Part shown: piece by piece, positions 12,772 to 21,396 of the stretch | Numbering within the stretch: position 1 is the first letter of the stretch | How the letters are laid out: every line of letters starts with the position of its first letter | NCBI RefSeq assembly: GCF_022548875.1 | Contig: NZ_JAKZEW010000004.1 | Location: forward strand, 139,684-203,683 | Direction of reading: 5' to 3' | DNA length: 64,000 nucleotides | Origin: Glycomyces sp. L485 | GTDB lineage: Bacteria > Actinomycetota > Actinomycetes > Mycobacteriales > Micromonosporaceae | Program-made: the position numbers and the translations under genes | Notes under the pieces: model-generated | What the model was told of the DNA's origin: nothing | Database searches by the model: none | Seen by the model: only the letters and a program-made list of their open reading frames with translations

Positions 12772-14016
12772 ATGAGCGCGAACCTGACCCCACGCGCGAA
12801 ATTCGCCACAGCACTGCTCCGAACGGCTGCGGTGCTGTCGCGGGCCACCGGGCGCGGTGACGGCTCGGTCATCGGCGGGCGCGTCGGGCTGATCGTCGAA
12901 CCCCGGCTCCTCGAACTGCTCGCCGACGGACGCCACGTGGTCCTCATCTCGGGAACGAACGGCAAGACTACGACCACCCGGTTCACCACCGCCGCGCTGG
13001 AGGCCATCGGGAAGGTCGCCACGAACTCCTTCGGCGCCAACATGCCGACCGGGCACACCACCGCGCTCGCCAAGTCCCCGAAGGCGACCTACGCGGCCCT
13101 CGAATGCGACGAGCACTACCTCGGGCAGCTGCTCGACGCGGCGCACCCGAAGGTCGTCGCGCTGCTCAATCTGTCCCGTGACCAGCTCGACCGCGCCATG
13201 GAGGTCACCGCGCTCGCGCAGAAGTGGCGCCAGACCCTCGAGATGTCGGCCGGGCAGACGACGGTCGTCGCCAACGCCGACGACCCGCTCATCGTGTGGG
13301 CCGCCTCGGTCTGCGAGCGCGTCGTGTGGGTCGCGGCCGGCCAGAGCTGGACCGCCGACTCCGCGATCTGCCCCAACTGCGGCTCGCACCTCGACCGCTT
13401 CGGCGAGTTCTGGCGCTGCACCAACTGCGGCCTCAATCGGCCCAGTCCGCAGTGGTCCGTCGCGCAGGCCGGCGAGGCCGTCGTCGGCCCCGACGGGCGC
13501 CGCTACGACCTCAACCTCCAGCTGCCGGGCCGCGTCAACCGGGCCAACGCCGCCACCGCGCTCGCGATCGCGAGCCTGTTCGGGGTCGAACCGGCCCAGG
13601 CGGCGCCGAAGCTCTCGGAGGTCACATCCGTCGCCGGTCGCTACGCGAAAGTCGAACGCGACGGCAGGCACCTGCGGCTGCTGCTGGCGAAGAACCCCGC
13701 GGGGTGGCTTGAGTCGTTCGACATGATCGAGAAGACCCCGCCGGTGGTGCTCTCCCTCAACGCCCGCGAGGTCGACGGCTTCGACACCTCCTGGATCTAC
13801 GACGTCGACTTCACGTCACTGGCCGGCCGCAAGGTCGTCGTCACCGGAGACCGGCGCACCGACCTGGCCGTCCGCTTGGAGGTCGACCGGGTCGACTACA
13901 TCGTCGTCGACGACATCAGGGCGGCGATCGCGGCCGTGGCCCCCGGGCCGGTCGAGGTCGTCGCGAACTACACGGCGTTCCAAGACATTAGGGCGGAATT
14001 CAATCGTGTCAATTAG
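12772..14016 (+). CDS. murT: MurT, lipid II isoglutaminyl synthase, Mur-ligase-like subunit
   Basis: This 414-residue protein has a Mur-ligase central domain with the ATP loop GTNGKTTTT at residues 61-69. A Cys4 zinc ribbon is inserted in that domain (C200, C203, C216, C219), as in characterised MurT proteins. The C-terminal domain is the DUF1727 type. With GatD it converts the D-Glu of the lipid II stem peptide to D-isoglutamine, using glutamine as the nitrogen donor. The ATG at 12772 gives the standard N-terminus. It overlaps gatD by 11 bp and is divergent from mraZ, so two cell-wall functions share one intergenic region. Confidence 0.93.
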   Translation: MSANLTPRAKFATALLRTAAVLSRATGRGDGSVIGGRVGLIVEPRLLELLADGRHVVLISGTNGKTTTTRFTTAALEAIGKVATNSFGANMPTGHTTALAKSPKATYAALECDEHYLGQLLDAAHPKVVALLNLSRDQLDRAMEVTALAQKWRQTLEMSAGQTTVVANADDPLIVWAASVCERVVWVAAGQSWTADSAICPNCGSHLDRFGEFWRCTNCGLNRPSPQWSVAQAGEAVVGPDGRRYDLNLQLPGRVNRANAATALAIASLFGVEPAQAAPKLSEVTSVAGRYAKVERDGRHLRLLLAKNPAGWLESFDMIEKTPPVVLSLNAREVDGFDTSWIYDVDFTSLAGRKVVVTGDRRTDLAVRLEVDRVDYIVVDDIRAAIAAVAPGPVEVVANYTAFQDIRAEFNRVN

Positions 14017-14725
14017 CACACTGCGCATCGTCTGGCTGTACCCCGATCTGCTCTCGACGTACGGCGACCGGGGCAACCTGCTGGTCCTGGCCCACCGGGC
14101 CCGCGCCCGCGGCATCGAAGTCGAACCGATGCAGGTGCGAAGCGACCAGCACATCCCGCACGGCGCCGACATGTACCTCATCGGCGGCGGCGAGGACGGC
14201 CCGCAGGCGGTCGCCGCCGAGCGCCTCCTCGACGACGGCGCGCTGGTCAAGGCCGCCGACGCCGGCCGGCCGATCCTCGCCATCTGCGCCGGCTACCAGC
14301 TTCTCGGCGAGTCGTTCTACGCCAACGGCCGCTGCTACCCGGGCCTTGGCATCCTCGACCTCCGCTCAGACCGCGGCGAGTCGCGCGCCGTCGGCGAGAT
14401 CGCCGGCGAGGGCTCGGCGGCTCTCGACATCGGCCCGATCACCGGCTTCGAGAACCACGGCGGCCGCACCCACCTCGGCGAGGCCGTGCAGCCCCTCGCG
14501 CACGTCTCCGCCGGCATCGGCAACGACGGCGTCACCGAGGGCGCCTGGGCCGGGCACGTCGTCGGCACCTACATGCACGGCCCGGCGCTGGCGCGCAACC
14601 CGCGCCTGGCCGACCTGCTGCTGTCTTGGGCGATGGGCATCGACCCGAGGACGATGCCGCAGGTCGACGACGCCTGGCCCGAGCGCCTGCGCGCCGAACG
14701 GTTCGTCGCACTCGCGCCCGAATGA
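14006..14725 (+). CDS. gatD: GatD, glutamine amidotransferase subunit of lipid II isoglutaminyl synthase
   Basis: This 239-residue class I (triad) glutaminase resembles cobyric acid synthase (GATase_3). The nucleophile is C94 in AICAGYQLLG and the catalytic His is H190 in GTYMHGPAL. It delivers ammonia to MurT. The start is GTG at 14006, inside the end of murT, so translation of the two subunits is coupled. I see no hairpin terminator after the stop. Confidence 0.94.
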   Translation: MSISTLRIVWLYPDLLSTYGDRGNLLVLAHRARARGIEVEPMQVRSDQHIPHGADMYLIGGGEDGPQAVAAERLLDDGALVKAADAGRPILAICAGYQLLGESFYANGRCYPGLGILDLRSDRGESRAVGEIAGEGSAALDIGPITGFENHGGRTHLGEAVQPLAHVSAGIGNDGVTEGAWAGHVVGTYMHGPALARNPRLADLLLSWAMGIDPRTMPQVDDAWPERLRAERFVALAPE

Positions 14726-14773
14726 TCGGCCTAAGAGGCTTTGGTCCAGAATCGGTAGGCAATCGCTTCGAAC

Positions 14774-14802
14774 CGAGTTAGTTTAGTCAAACAACTAACT
14801 CG
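14774..14802. promoter_or_regulatory. Inverted repeat upstream of the GH42 gene (ROK/XylR-like operator)
   Basis: Perfect 10-bp arms CGAGTTAGTT and AACTAACTCG are separated by 9 bp. A second, nested inverted repeat GTTT-agtc-AAAC sits in the centre. The TTAGTTT...AAACAACTAA layout resembles operators of ROK-family sugar repressors such as XylR. It lies 24 bp before the beta-galactosidase start, just upstream of the GGGAGG ribosome site, where a bound repressor would block transcription. No ROK gene is in the window. Confidence 0.55.
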
Positions 14803-14825
14803 TACCTCACCGGGAGGACACCCTC

Positions 14826-16739
14826 ATGGACTGGCCCAAAGGCGTCGACGGCCTGTGCTACGGCGGCGACTACAACCCCGAGCAGTGGCCCGAGAACGTC
14901 TGGGACGACGACGTCGCGCTCATGCGCGAAGCCGGAGTCAACCTCGTCAGCGTCGGCGTCTTCTCTTGGGCCAGACTCGAACCCAAAGAGGGCGAATACG
15001 ACTTCGACTGGCTCGACCGCGTCCTCGGCAAACTCCACGACGGCGGCATCGGCGTCAACCTCGCCACCCCGACCGCCTCCCCTCCGCCGTGGTTCACCCT
15101 CGCCCACCCCGACGCGCTCAACGTTCGCCCCGACGGCACCCTCCAGGTCCACGGCTCACGCGACACCTACGACGTCCACGCCCCCGCCTACCGCGAGGCC
15201 AGCCGCCGGATCGCCGCCGAACTCGCCGGGCGCTACGCCGACCACCCCGCGCTGGCGATGTGGCACGTCCACAACGAATACGGATCCACCAGCCACTCCC
15301 CGCACGCCGAGCGGGCCTTCCGGGTCTGGCTCCGACAGAAGTACTCCACGCTGGAGGCCCTGAACGACGCCTGGTGGGGCTCGTTCTGGTCGCAGCGGTA
15401 CTCCGAGTGGGACCAGATCCTCGCCCCCCGCGCCACCCAGTACCTGACCAATCCCGCCCACGAGCTCGACTTCAAGCGCTTCACCTGCGAGGCCATGCTC
15501 GACCACTACCGCGAGCAGCGCGACATCCTCCGCGAGGCCGCCCCCGACGTCCCCATCACGACCAACCACGTGTTCGGCCAATGGGTGCCCGTTGACCAGT
15601 GGCGGTGGTCCGAAGAGGTCGACCTCGTCGCCTTCGACTCCTACCCCGGCGCGCCCGACGAACGGGCCGAGCAGCAGAGCGCCCTCCACGCCGACCTCGC
15701 CAGGTCCTGGGCCGGCGGCAGGCCCTGGCTGCTCATGGAGCAGGCCGCCGGATCGATCCACAGTGCCGACGGCTCGATCGCCAAGAGCCCCGGCCGCATG
15801 GCCCGCCACTCCATGATCCACATCAGCCGCGGTTCCAAAGGCGCCATGTTCTTCCAATGGCGGGCCGGGCGCGGCGGCGCCGAGCAGTGGCACTCCTCGC
15901 TGGTCCCCCACTCCGGCAAGGACACCCGAATGTTCCGCGAGGTAGTCGAGTTCGGCAACGCCCTGCCGGGCATCGCCGATGCCGCCGACGCCCCCGTCGA
16001 GGCCGACGTCGCGATCCTGTGGAGCCCCGAATCCTGGTGGGCCACCGGCGGGCACGCCTCCCTGCCCGCCAAGATCGACTACCTGGAGAACGTCGCCCAG
16101 ATCCACCGGATCCTGCGCGACCGCGGCGTCACCGTCGACTTCGCCGCCCCCGAAGGGGACCTCGGCAAGTACTCCGTCGTCATCGCCCCCACCACATACG
16201 TGCTCAGCAAGGCCGCCGCAGAGAACCTCCGCTGGTTCACCGCCGGCGGCGGACGCCTCGTCGCCTCCTACCTCACCGGCGCCGTCGACGAGAACTGCCA
16301 GGTCTGGACCGGCGGCTACCTCGGCGGCCTCACCGACCTGTTCGGCATCCGCGTCCTCGAGCACCTCCCCCAGCCCGCCGGAGAGCAGCGGGCACTGTGG
16401 AACTTCGGCGGCGCCGAGCGCTTCTGCGAACTGGTCGAACTGCGCGGCGCCCAATGCGTCACCCAGTACGCCACCGGCGACGTCATCGAGAACCAGCCGG
16501 CGGTCACGGTGAACCCGTTCGGCGAGGGCGAGGCCTGGTACGTCTCCTGCAAACTCGCCGACGACGCCTGGGACCGGCTCTTCGAGGCCCTCGAACTCAA
16601 CGGGCCCGGCCTCGCCGGCGTCGACGTGGTCGACCGCGGCCGGTGGCGCTTCATCATCAACCACACCGACGCCGAGGCCCAGATCGGCCGCATCATCGTC
16701 CCCGCAGGGGCGTGGGCGGTCGACAAGCGCCCCGATTAG
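14826..16739 (+). CDS. Beta-galactosidase, glycoside hydrolase family 42
   Basis: This 637-residue retaining glycosidase lacks a signal peptide, so it should act inside the cell on imported galactosides. The GH42 N-terminal signature YGGDYNPEQWP starts at about residue 12. The acid/base is E151 in WHVHNEYG and the nucleophile is E305 in LLMEQAAG. The trimerisation domain (about 395-590) and a small C-terminal beta domain follow, so the length is nearly typical. GGGAGG lies 8 nt before the ATG. It is a stand-alone gene, with no transporter next to it, behind a probable ROK-type operator. Substrates could also be arabinogalactosides or other beta-galactosides. Confidence 0.92.
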   Translation: MDWPKGVDGLCYGGDYNPEQWPENVWDDDVALMREAGVNLVSVGVFSWARLEPKEGEYDFDWLDRVLGKLHDGGIGVNLATPTASPPPWFTLAHPDALNVRPDGTLQVHGSRDTYDVHAPAYREASRRIAAELAGRYADHPALAMWHVHNEYGSTSHSPHAERAFRVWLRQKYSTLEALNDAWWGSFWSQRYSEWDQILAPRATQYLTNPAHELDFKRFTCEAMLDHYREQRDILREAAPDVPITTNHVFGQWVPVDQWRWSEEVDLVAFDSYPGAPDERAEQQSALHADLARSWAGGRPWLLMEQAAGSIHSADGSIAKSPGRMARHSMIHISRGSKGAMFFQWRAGRGGAEQWHSSLVPHSGKDTRMFREVVEFGNALPGIADAADAPVEADVAILWSPESWWATGGHASLPAKIDYLENVAQIHRILRDRGVTVDFAAPEGDLGKYSVVIAPTTYVLSKAAAENLRWFTAGGGRLVASYLTGAVDENCQVWTGGYLGGLTDLFGIRVLEHLPQPAGEQRALWNFGGAERFCELVELRGAQCVTQYATGDVIENQPAVTVNPFGEGEAWYVSCKLADDAWDRLFEALELNGPGLAGVDVVDRGRWRFIINHTDAEAQIGRIIVPAGAWAVDKRPD

Positions 16740-16915
16740 CCGAAACCGCACCCTGACCGCCATGCCGGCCATAGGCTCGCGCCTATGGGCGACGACACGA
16801 GGCAGAACCCGCCGTGGTGCGGTCCGGGCTACCCGAAGACCCCGGCTCCAGAGCCGTCGGGATCATCAGAGACCGCGCGCCCGCGGGCGCGGCACGACGA
16901 ACCGCAGGGGGACGC

Positions 16916-17530
16916 ATGGAGGTCCTGATCGCGGGCTCAGGCAACATGGCCCGGGGCATCGGCGGCCGCATGTGCGCAGGGAAGCACCGGGTGCGCATCG
17001 CCGACCGCGAGCCCTCCAAGGCCGTGACGCTCGCCCGGGAACTGGAGCACGAGTCGACCGGTGAGGCATTCGAGAGTGTCGGCGACGCCGACATCGTCGT
17101 CCTGGCGACGCCGTACCGCGGGAGCCTTGAGGTCGCCCGGCGCTGGGCCGACCAGTTGGCGGGGAAGGTCCTTATCGACATCTGCAACCCGGTCGACACG
17201 GCCACGTACGACCGACTGGTCACCCCGCCCGACAAGTCCGCGGCCGAAGAGATCGCAGAGATAGCACCGGACGCGCTGGTGGTCAAGGCCTTCAACACCA
17301 CCTTCGCGACTCGGCTGTCCGCCTACGGCGCCCTCGACGTCTTCATCGCCGGCGACGAGGAGAAGGCGCGCGGCAGAGTCGCCCGAGTCTGCGAGGACGG
17401 CGGGCTGCGCCCGATCCAGGTGGGCGCGCTCAAACACGCCAGGGCGCTCGAAGCGTTCCAACTGCTGCACATGAAGGTCCAGGACCAGATCCGAGGCAAC
17501 TGGTCGACCGCCCTCGCGATCGAGTACTGA
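16916..17530 (+). CDS. NADP-binding oxidoreductase, F420:NADP reductase-like (small Rossmann protein)
   Basis: This 204-residue protein has an N-terminal Rossmann motif IAGSGNMARGIG (residues 4-15). The following segment ATPYRGSLEVA and the stretch VVKAFNTTFA are typical of the NADPH-dependent F420 reductase and related NAD(P)-binding family. Whether it uses coenzyme F420 cannot be read from the sequence. The frame is open upstream to 16814, but the ATG at 16916 is preceded by AGGGGG and starts at the conserved M-E-V-L-I-A-G. It is convergent with the suf operon, with 13 bp between the stops. Confidence 0.75.
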   Translation: MEVLIAGSGNMARGIGGRMCAGKHRVRIADREPSKAVTLARELEHESTGEAFESVGDADIVVLATPYRGSLEVARRWADQLAGKVLIDICNPVDTATYDRLVTPPDKSAAEEIAEIAPDALVVKAFNTTFATRLSAYGALDVFIAGDEEKARGRVARVCEDGGLRPIQVGALKHARALEAFQLLHMKVQDQIRGNWSTALAIEY

Positions 17531-17543
17531 GGCCTTCCGCCTC

Positions 17544-18200
17544 TCAGTCGGGCAGGTGGATCTCGAAGCTGACTGCCCTGTAGGCGATCTCCCGCAGGAG
17601 ATGCTGCCTGGGCTCGGTGATATCACCTATGTGGACCGCCGGGGTCAGGTGCTTCAGGCGCGGGTCCTCGAGGATCGCGTCCACCACTCCCCCGGTCACC
17701 ACGGCGTCCAGGTCGGCGTCGGCGAGGACGGCCGCGGACGCCTCGACGGCTCGTTTTCCGGCGGCCTTGGCCTGGCCTTCGCGGCGGCGCGCGAAGCGCT
17801 GCTGGGACTGACCGCCGGCCTTCGTCTTGCCCTGGACGTAGGCGGTGTCAGTCTTGGAGGCCTCGATGCGGCCGTCCACGACTATGCCGACGGAGTAAGC
17901 GCCTTTGCGGGCCAGCAGGACGCCGAGGCGTCTCGGTTCGAGGGCGTACTCGCGCAGGCGTCCGGCCACTTCGTCGGGTTCGCCGGTCAGGAGCCATTCG
18001 GCGGGGATGCCCGCGGCGAGCGCCCACCGGACGCTCGCCGCGGTTCCGTCGTTCGATTCGATCGTCCAGGCGTCGCCTTCGGCGTGATGGGCGGCGATGC
18101 CGCCGTTGCGCTCGGCGAAGCGCTCCACCCAGCGCGGCAGGCGCTCCGGTTCGACCTCGACGATCCTGCCGCCGCCCGGCGCGGGGCGGATCTTCGTCAT
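17544..18200 (-). CDS. acVLRF1-type peptidyl-tRNA hydrolase (Vms1/eRF1-like)
   Basis: This 218-residue protein matches the actinobacterial Vms1-like release factor family. The diagnostic loop GGQSQQRFARRREGQ (129-143) follows a basic GKTKA stretch and precedes a helical region. Relatives cut stalled peptidyl-tRNA during ribosome quality control, with the loop Gln acting in the ribosomal A site region. The start is ATG 18200, which overlaps the stop of the preceding gene (ATGA). A longer in-frame extension to 18374 is only a shadow of that gene. It is the last gene of the suf transcription unit. Confidence 0.8.
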   Translation of the reverse strand: MTKIRPAPGGGRIVEVEPERLPRWVERFAERNGGIAAHHAEGDAWTIESNDGTAASVRWALAAGIPAEWLLTGEPDEVAGRLREYALEPRRLGVLLARKGAYSVGIVVDGRIEASKTDTAYVQGKTKAGGQSQQRFARRREGQAKAAGKRAVEASAAVLADADLDAVVTGGVVDAILEDPRLKHLTPAVHIGDITEPRQHLLREIAYRAVSFEIHLPD

Positions 18201-18538
18201 CAGACGTTGAAGCCCAGTGCCCGCAGCTGGTCGCGGCCCTCGTCGGTGATCTTGTCCGGGCCCCACGGCGGGATCCACACCCAGTTGATGCGGATGTCGG
18301 AGACCAGGCCGCCCTCGGCACCGCCGGTGAGCGCGGACCTGGACTGGTCCTCGATGACGTCGGTGAGCGGGCACGCCGCGGAGGTGAGCGTCATGTCGAG
18401 CGTGGCGATGTTCTCCTCGTCGACGTGGACGCCGTAGACCAGGCCGAGGTCGACGACGTTGATGCCGAGCTCGGGGTCGACGACGTCCTTCATCGCCTCG
18501 AGGATTTCCTCATCCTTGGCCTTCGTTGCTTCGGTCAT
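18200..18538 (-). CDS. sufT: SufT-like MIP18-family (DUF59) Fe-S assembly protein
   Basis: This 112-residue protein has the DUF59/MIP18 fold. It carries the motif DPELGINVVDLGLVY (21-35) and the conserved T-S-A-A-C56-P-L segment, where the Cys is the likely functional residue. SufT proteins help Fe-S cluster maturation or carriage, and this gene closes the suf operon proper. The ATG at 18538 shares one base with the sufU stop (TAATG). In-frame codons upstream to 18622 lie inside sufU and are not used here. Confidence 0.9.
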   Translation of the reverse strand: MTEATKAKDEEILEAMKDVVDPELGINVVDLGLVYGVHVDEENIATLDMTLTSAACPLTDVIEDQSRSALTGGAEGGLVSDIRINWVWIPPWGPDKITDEGRDQLRALGFNV

Positions 18539-18999
18539 TACTCGGCTCCTCCTTCGGGAGTCGGCACGGCTTCGGCGCGGACCAGGGCGTCCTTGAACGC
18601 CATCCAGCCCAGCAGCGCGCATTTGACGCGCATCGGGTACTTCGAGACGCCCGTGAAGGCCACGGCGTCTTCAAGGGTCTCCTCGTCGGCCTCGCCCTGG
18701 CCCCTGGAGTTCATCAAGGCGGTGAACTCCTTCAGGCGCGCCAGCGCGTCGTCGATGTTCGCGCCGTTGACCAGCTCGTACAGCACCGACGCTGAGGCCT
18801 TGGAGATCGAGCAGCCCACGTTCTCGTAGGAGAGGTCGGCGACGGTGTCGCCTTCGACGTGGACGCGCAGGGTGATCTCGTCGCCGCAGGTCGGGTTGAC
18901 CTGATGCGACTCGCCTTCAAAGGGCTCCCGCAGGCCGACGCCTCGCGGGCGCTTGTAGTGGTCGAGGATGACTTCCTGGTACAGCTCGTCGAGATCCAT
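18538..18999 (-). CDS. sufU: SufU, zinc-dependent sulfur acceptor
   Basis: This 153-residue IscU-like protein accepts sulfur from SufS. The metal ligands are C38 and D40 (NPTCGD), C63 (VGCSIS) and C127 (RVKCALLGW). The 18-residue spacer between the second and third motifs that marks SufU is present (about 95-120). Its ATG overlaps the sufS stop by one base (TGATG). Confidence 0.95.
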   Translation of the reverse strand: MDLDELYQEVILDHYKRPRGVGLREPFEGESHQVNPTCGDEITLRVHVEGDTVADLSYENVGCSISKASASVLYELVNGANIDDALARLKEFTALMNSRGQGEADEETLEDAVAFTGVSKYPMRVKCALLGWMAFKDALVRAEAVPTPEGGAE

Positions 19000-20267
19000 C
19001 AGGCGAACACCTTTCGCACCTTATCCAACGCCGACACCATGCGGTCTATTTCATCCGTCGTGGTGTAGACGTAGCCTGACGCGCGGGTGGTGGCGGTGAC
19101 GCCGAATCGGATGCACGTCGGTTTGGCGCAGTGGTGTCCCACGCGCACGGCGACGCCCTCGGAGTCGAGGATCTGGCCGACGTCGTGCGGGTGGACGCCT
19201 TCGAGCTCGAACGAGACGGTGGCGCCGCGCCCGATCGGCACGCGGGGGCCGATGATCGTGACGCCGTCGACGGCTTCGAGCTTCTCCAGCATGTAGCCGG
19301 CGAGTTCCTTCTCGTGGGCGCGGACGTTCTCCATGCCGAGCGCTTCGAGGTACTCGACGGCGGCGGCCAGGCCGACGGCCTCGGCGACCGGCGGGGTGCC
19401 GGCCTCGAACTTCGCGGGCGCCTTGGCGAAGGTGGTCCGCTCCATCGTGACCGTCTCGATCATGGATCCGCCGGTCAGGAACGGCGGCATAGCGTCGAGC
19501 AGTTCGGCCTTCGCCCACAGTATGCCGATCCCTGTGGGGCCGAGCATCTTGTGGCCGGTGAAGGCCATGAAGTCGACGCCGAGTTCGGCGACGTCGACCG
19601 GGATGTGCGGCACGGCCTGGGAGGAGTCGAGACCGACGAGGGCGCCGACTGCCTTGGCGCGGGCGACGATCTGCGAAGTCGGGTTCACCGTGCCGAGCAG
19701 GTTCGCCACGTGGACGAACGAGACGACCTTGGTGCGCTCGTTGACGACCTCGTCGAGGTCGTCCAGGTCGAGCCGGCCCTCCTCGGTGATGCCGATCCAG
19801 CGGAGCGTGGCACCGGTGCGCAGGCACAGCTGCTGCCAGGGCACGAGGTTGGCGTGGTGCTCCATCTCGGTCACCACGACCTCGTCGCCGGGTTTCAGGA
19901 CGAAGCGCGGGTCGGCGCCGCGTTCGACGGCGGCGTTCTGGAAGGCGTAGGTGATCAGGTTGATCGACTCGGTCGAGTTCTTGGTGAAGACGACCTCGTC
20001 GGGGCTGATCGCTCCGATGAACGACGCGACCTTCGCCCTGGCGCCCTCGTAGGCGTCGGTGGCCTCGGAGGCGAGGGTGTGGACCGAGCGCGAGATGTTG
20101 GCGTTCGAATAGTCGGTGAACTGCCGCATCGCGTCGGTGACCTGCACCGGTCTCTGCGAAGTGGCCGCCGAGTCGAGGTACGCGAGCGTCTTGTCCCCGA
20201 TCTTGCGCTGCAGGATCGGGAAGTCCGCGCGAATCGACTCGACGTCGAGCTTGCTGGCTGCCTCCAC
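18999..20267 (-). CDS. sufS: SufS, group II cysteine desulfurase
   Basis: This 422-residue PLP enzyme supplies persulfide sulfur from cysteine. The PLP lysine is in FTGHKMLGPTG and the catalytic cysteine is C380 in RVGHHCAKP. The N-terminal AYLDSAATSQRP segment is typical. It lies 14 bp after sufC and is coupled to sufU downstream. Confidence 0.97.
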   Translation of the reverse strand: MEAASKLDVESIRADFPILQRKIGDKTLAYLDSAATSQRPVQVTDAMRQFTDYSNANISRSVHTLASEATDAYEGARAKVASFIGAISPDEVVFTKNSTESINLITYAFQNAAVERGADPRFVLKPGDEVVVTEMEHHANLVPWQQLCLRTGATLRWIGITEEGRLDLDDLDEVVNERTKVVSFVHVANLLGTVNPTSQIVARAKAVGALVGLDSSQAVPHIPVDVAELGVDFMAFTGHKMLGPTGIGILWAKAELLDAMPPFLTGGSMIETVTMERTTFAKAPAKFEAGTPPVAEAVGLAAAVEYLEALGMENVRAHEKELAGYMLEKLEAVDGVTIIGPRVPIGRGATVSFELEGVHPHDVGQILDSEGVAVRVGHHCAKPTCIRFGVTATTRASGYVYTTTDEIDRMVSALDKVRKVFA

Positions 20268-20281
20268 TTGACTCCTTCTTT

Positions 20282-21043
20282 CTAGGCGGCCTTCGTGCCG
20301 ACGTAGCCTTCGTAGCCCTCGGCTTCGAGCTTGTCGGCGAGTTCGGACCCGCCCTCCTCGGCGATTCGGCCGTCGACGAAGACGTGGACGAAGTCCGGCT
20401 TGATGTAGCGCAGGATGCGCGTGTAGTGCGTGATGAGCAGGACGCCGGAGTTCGTGGTCTCCTTGGCATGGTTGATGCCCTCGGAGACGACGCGGAGCGC
20501 GTCGACGTCGAGCCCCGAGTCGGTCTCGTCGAGGATCGCGATCTTGGGCTTGAGCAGCTCCATCTGGACGATCTCGTGGCGCTTCTTCTCGCCGCCGGAG
20601 AAGCCCTCGTTGACGTTGCGGTTGATGAACGCCTCGTCCATCTTCAGCTCGCTCATGGCGCCTTTGAGGTCCTTCATCCAGGTGCGGATCTTGGGGGCCT
20701 CGCCGTCGACGGCGGTCTTGGCGGTGCGCAGGAAGTTCGAGACGCTCACGCCGGGCACCTCGACCGGGTACTGCATGGCCAGGAACAGGCCGGCGCGGGC
20801 GCGCTCGTCGACGCTCATTTCGAGGACGTCCTCGCCGTCGAGGATGACCTCGCCGCCGGTGACCTCGTACTTCGGGTGCCCGGCCAGCGAGTAGGCGAGC
20901 GTGGACTTGCCCGACCCGTTGGGCCCCATGATGGCGTGTGTCTCGCCGGAGCTGATGGTGAGGTCGACGCCGTGCAGGATCGGCTTGGCGCCCTCTTCGG
21001 TGTTGACCGAGACTTGCAGGTCGCGGATCTCAAGCTTGCTCAT
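20282..21043 (-). CDS. sufC: SufC, ABC-type ATPase of the SufBCD scaffold
   Basis: This 253-residue soluble ABC ATPase has Walker A GPNGSGKSTL, signature FSGGEKKRHE and Walker B AILDETDSGLDVDAL. It drives conformational change in the SufB-SufD scaffold. The start is ATG 21043 (MSKLEIRDLQV); the open frame further upstream lies in the preceding gene. Confidence 0.97.
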   Translation of the reverse strand: MSKLEIRDLQVSVNTEEGAKPILHGVDLTISSGETHAIMGPNGSGKSTLAYSLAGHPKYEVTGGEVILDGEDVLEMSVDERARAGLFLAMQYPVEVPGVSVSNFLRTAKTAVDGEAPKIRTWMKDLKGAMSELKMDEAFINRNVNEGFSGGEKKRHEIVQMELLKPKIAILDETDSGLDVDALRVVSEGINHAKETTNSGVLLITHYTRILRYIKPDFVHVFVDGRIAEEGGSELADKLEAEGYEGYVGTKAA

Positions 21044-21057
21044 GGTGGGTCTGTTCC

Positions 21058-21396
21058 TTAGGCTTCTTCGGTGGTCTTGGGTTTCAGGCTGAGGTAGACG
21101 TCGCCGTCGCGGACTTCGACCGGGTAGGTCGCCACGGGCTCGGTGGCCGGCGGCCCGGTGGGCTTGCCGGTGCGCAGGTCGAACATCGACCCGTGCAGCC
21201 AGCACTCCAGTGTGCAGTCCTCGACGTCGCCCTCGGAGAGCGCCACGGCCGCGTGGGAACACTCGTCGTACAGGGCGAAGACCTCTTCGTCCTTGCGCAC
21301 CAGCACGATCGACGTGCCGTGGATGTCGGCGGCGATGGCCTCGGAGTCCGGCAGGTCGTCGAGCGCGCAGACGCGCAGGAAATCGGCGTCGGTCAT
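21058..21396 (-). CDS. Rieske-type ferredoxin of the suf operon
   Basis: This 112-residue Rieske [2Fe-2S] protein has the cluster motifs C46-S-H48 and C65-W-L-H68. Such small ferredoxins are commonly embedded between sufD and sufC in actinobacteria. They are usually labelled as oxygenase ferredoxin subunits, but the context suggests electron supply for cluster assembly. The ATG at 21396 overlaps the sufD stop by 4 bp. Confidence 0.92.
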   Translation of the reverse strand: MTDADFLRVCALDDLPDSEAIAADIHGTSIVLVRKDEEVFALYDECSHAAVALSEGDVEDCTLECWLHGSMFDLRTGKPTGPPATEPVATYPVEVRDGDVYLSLKPKTTEEA

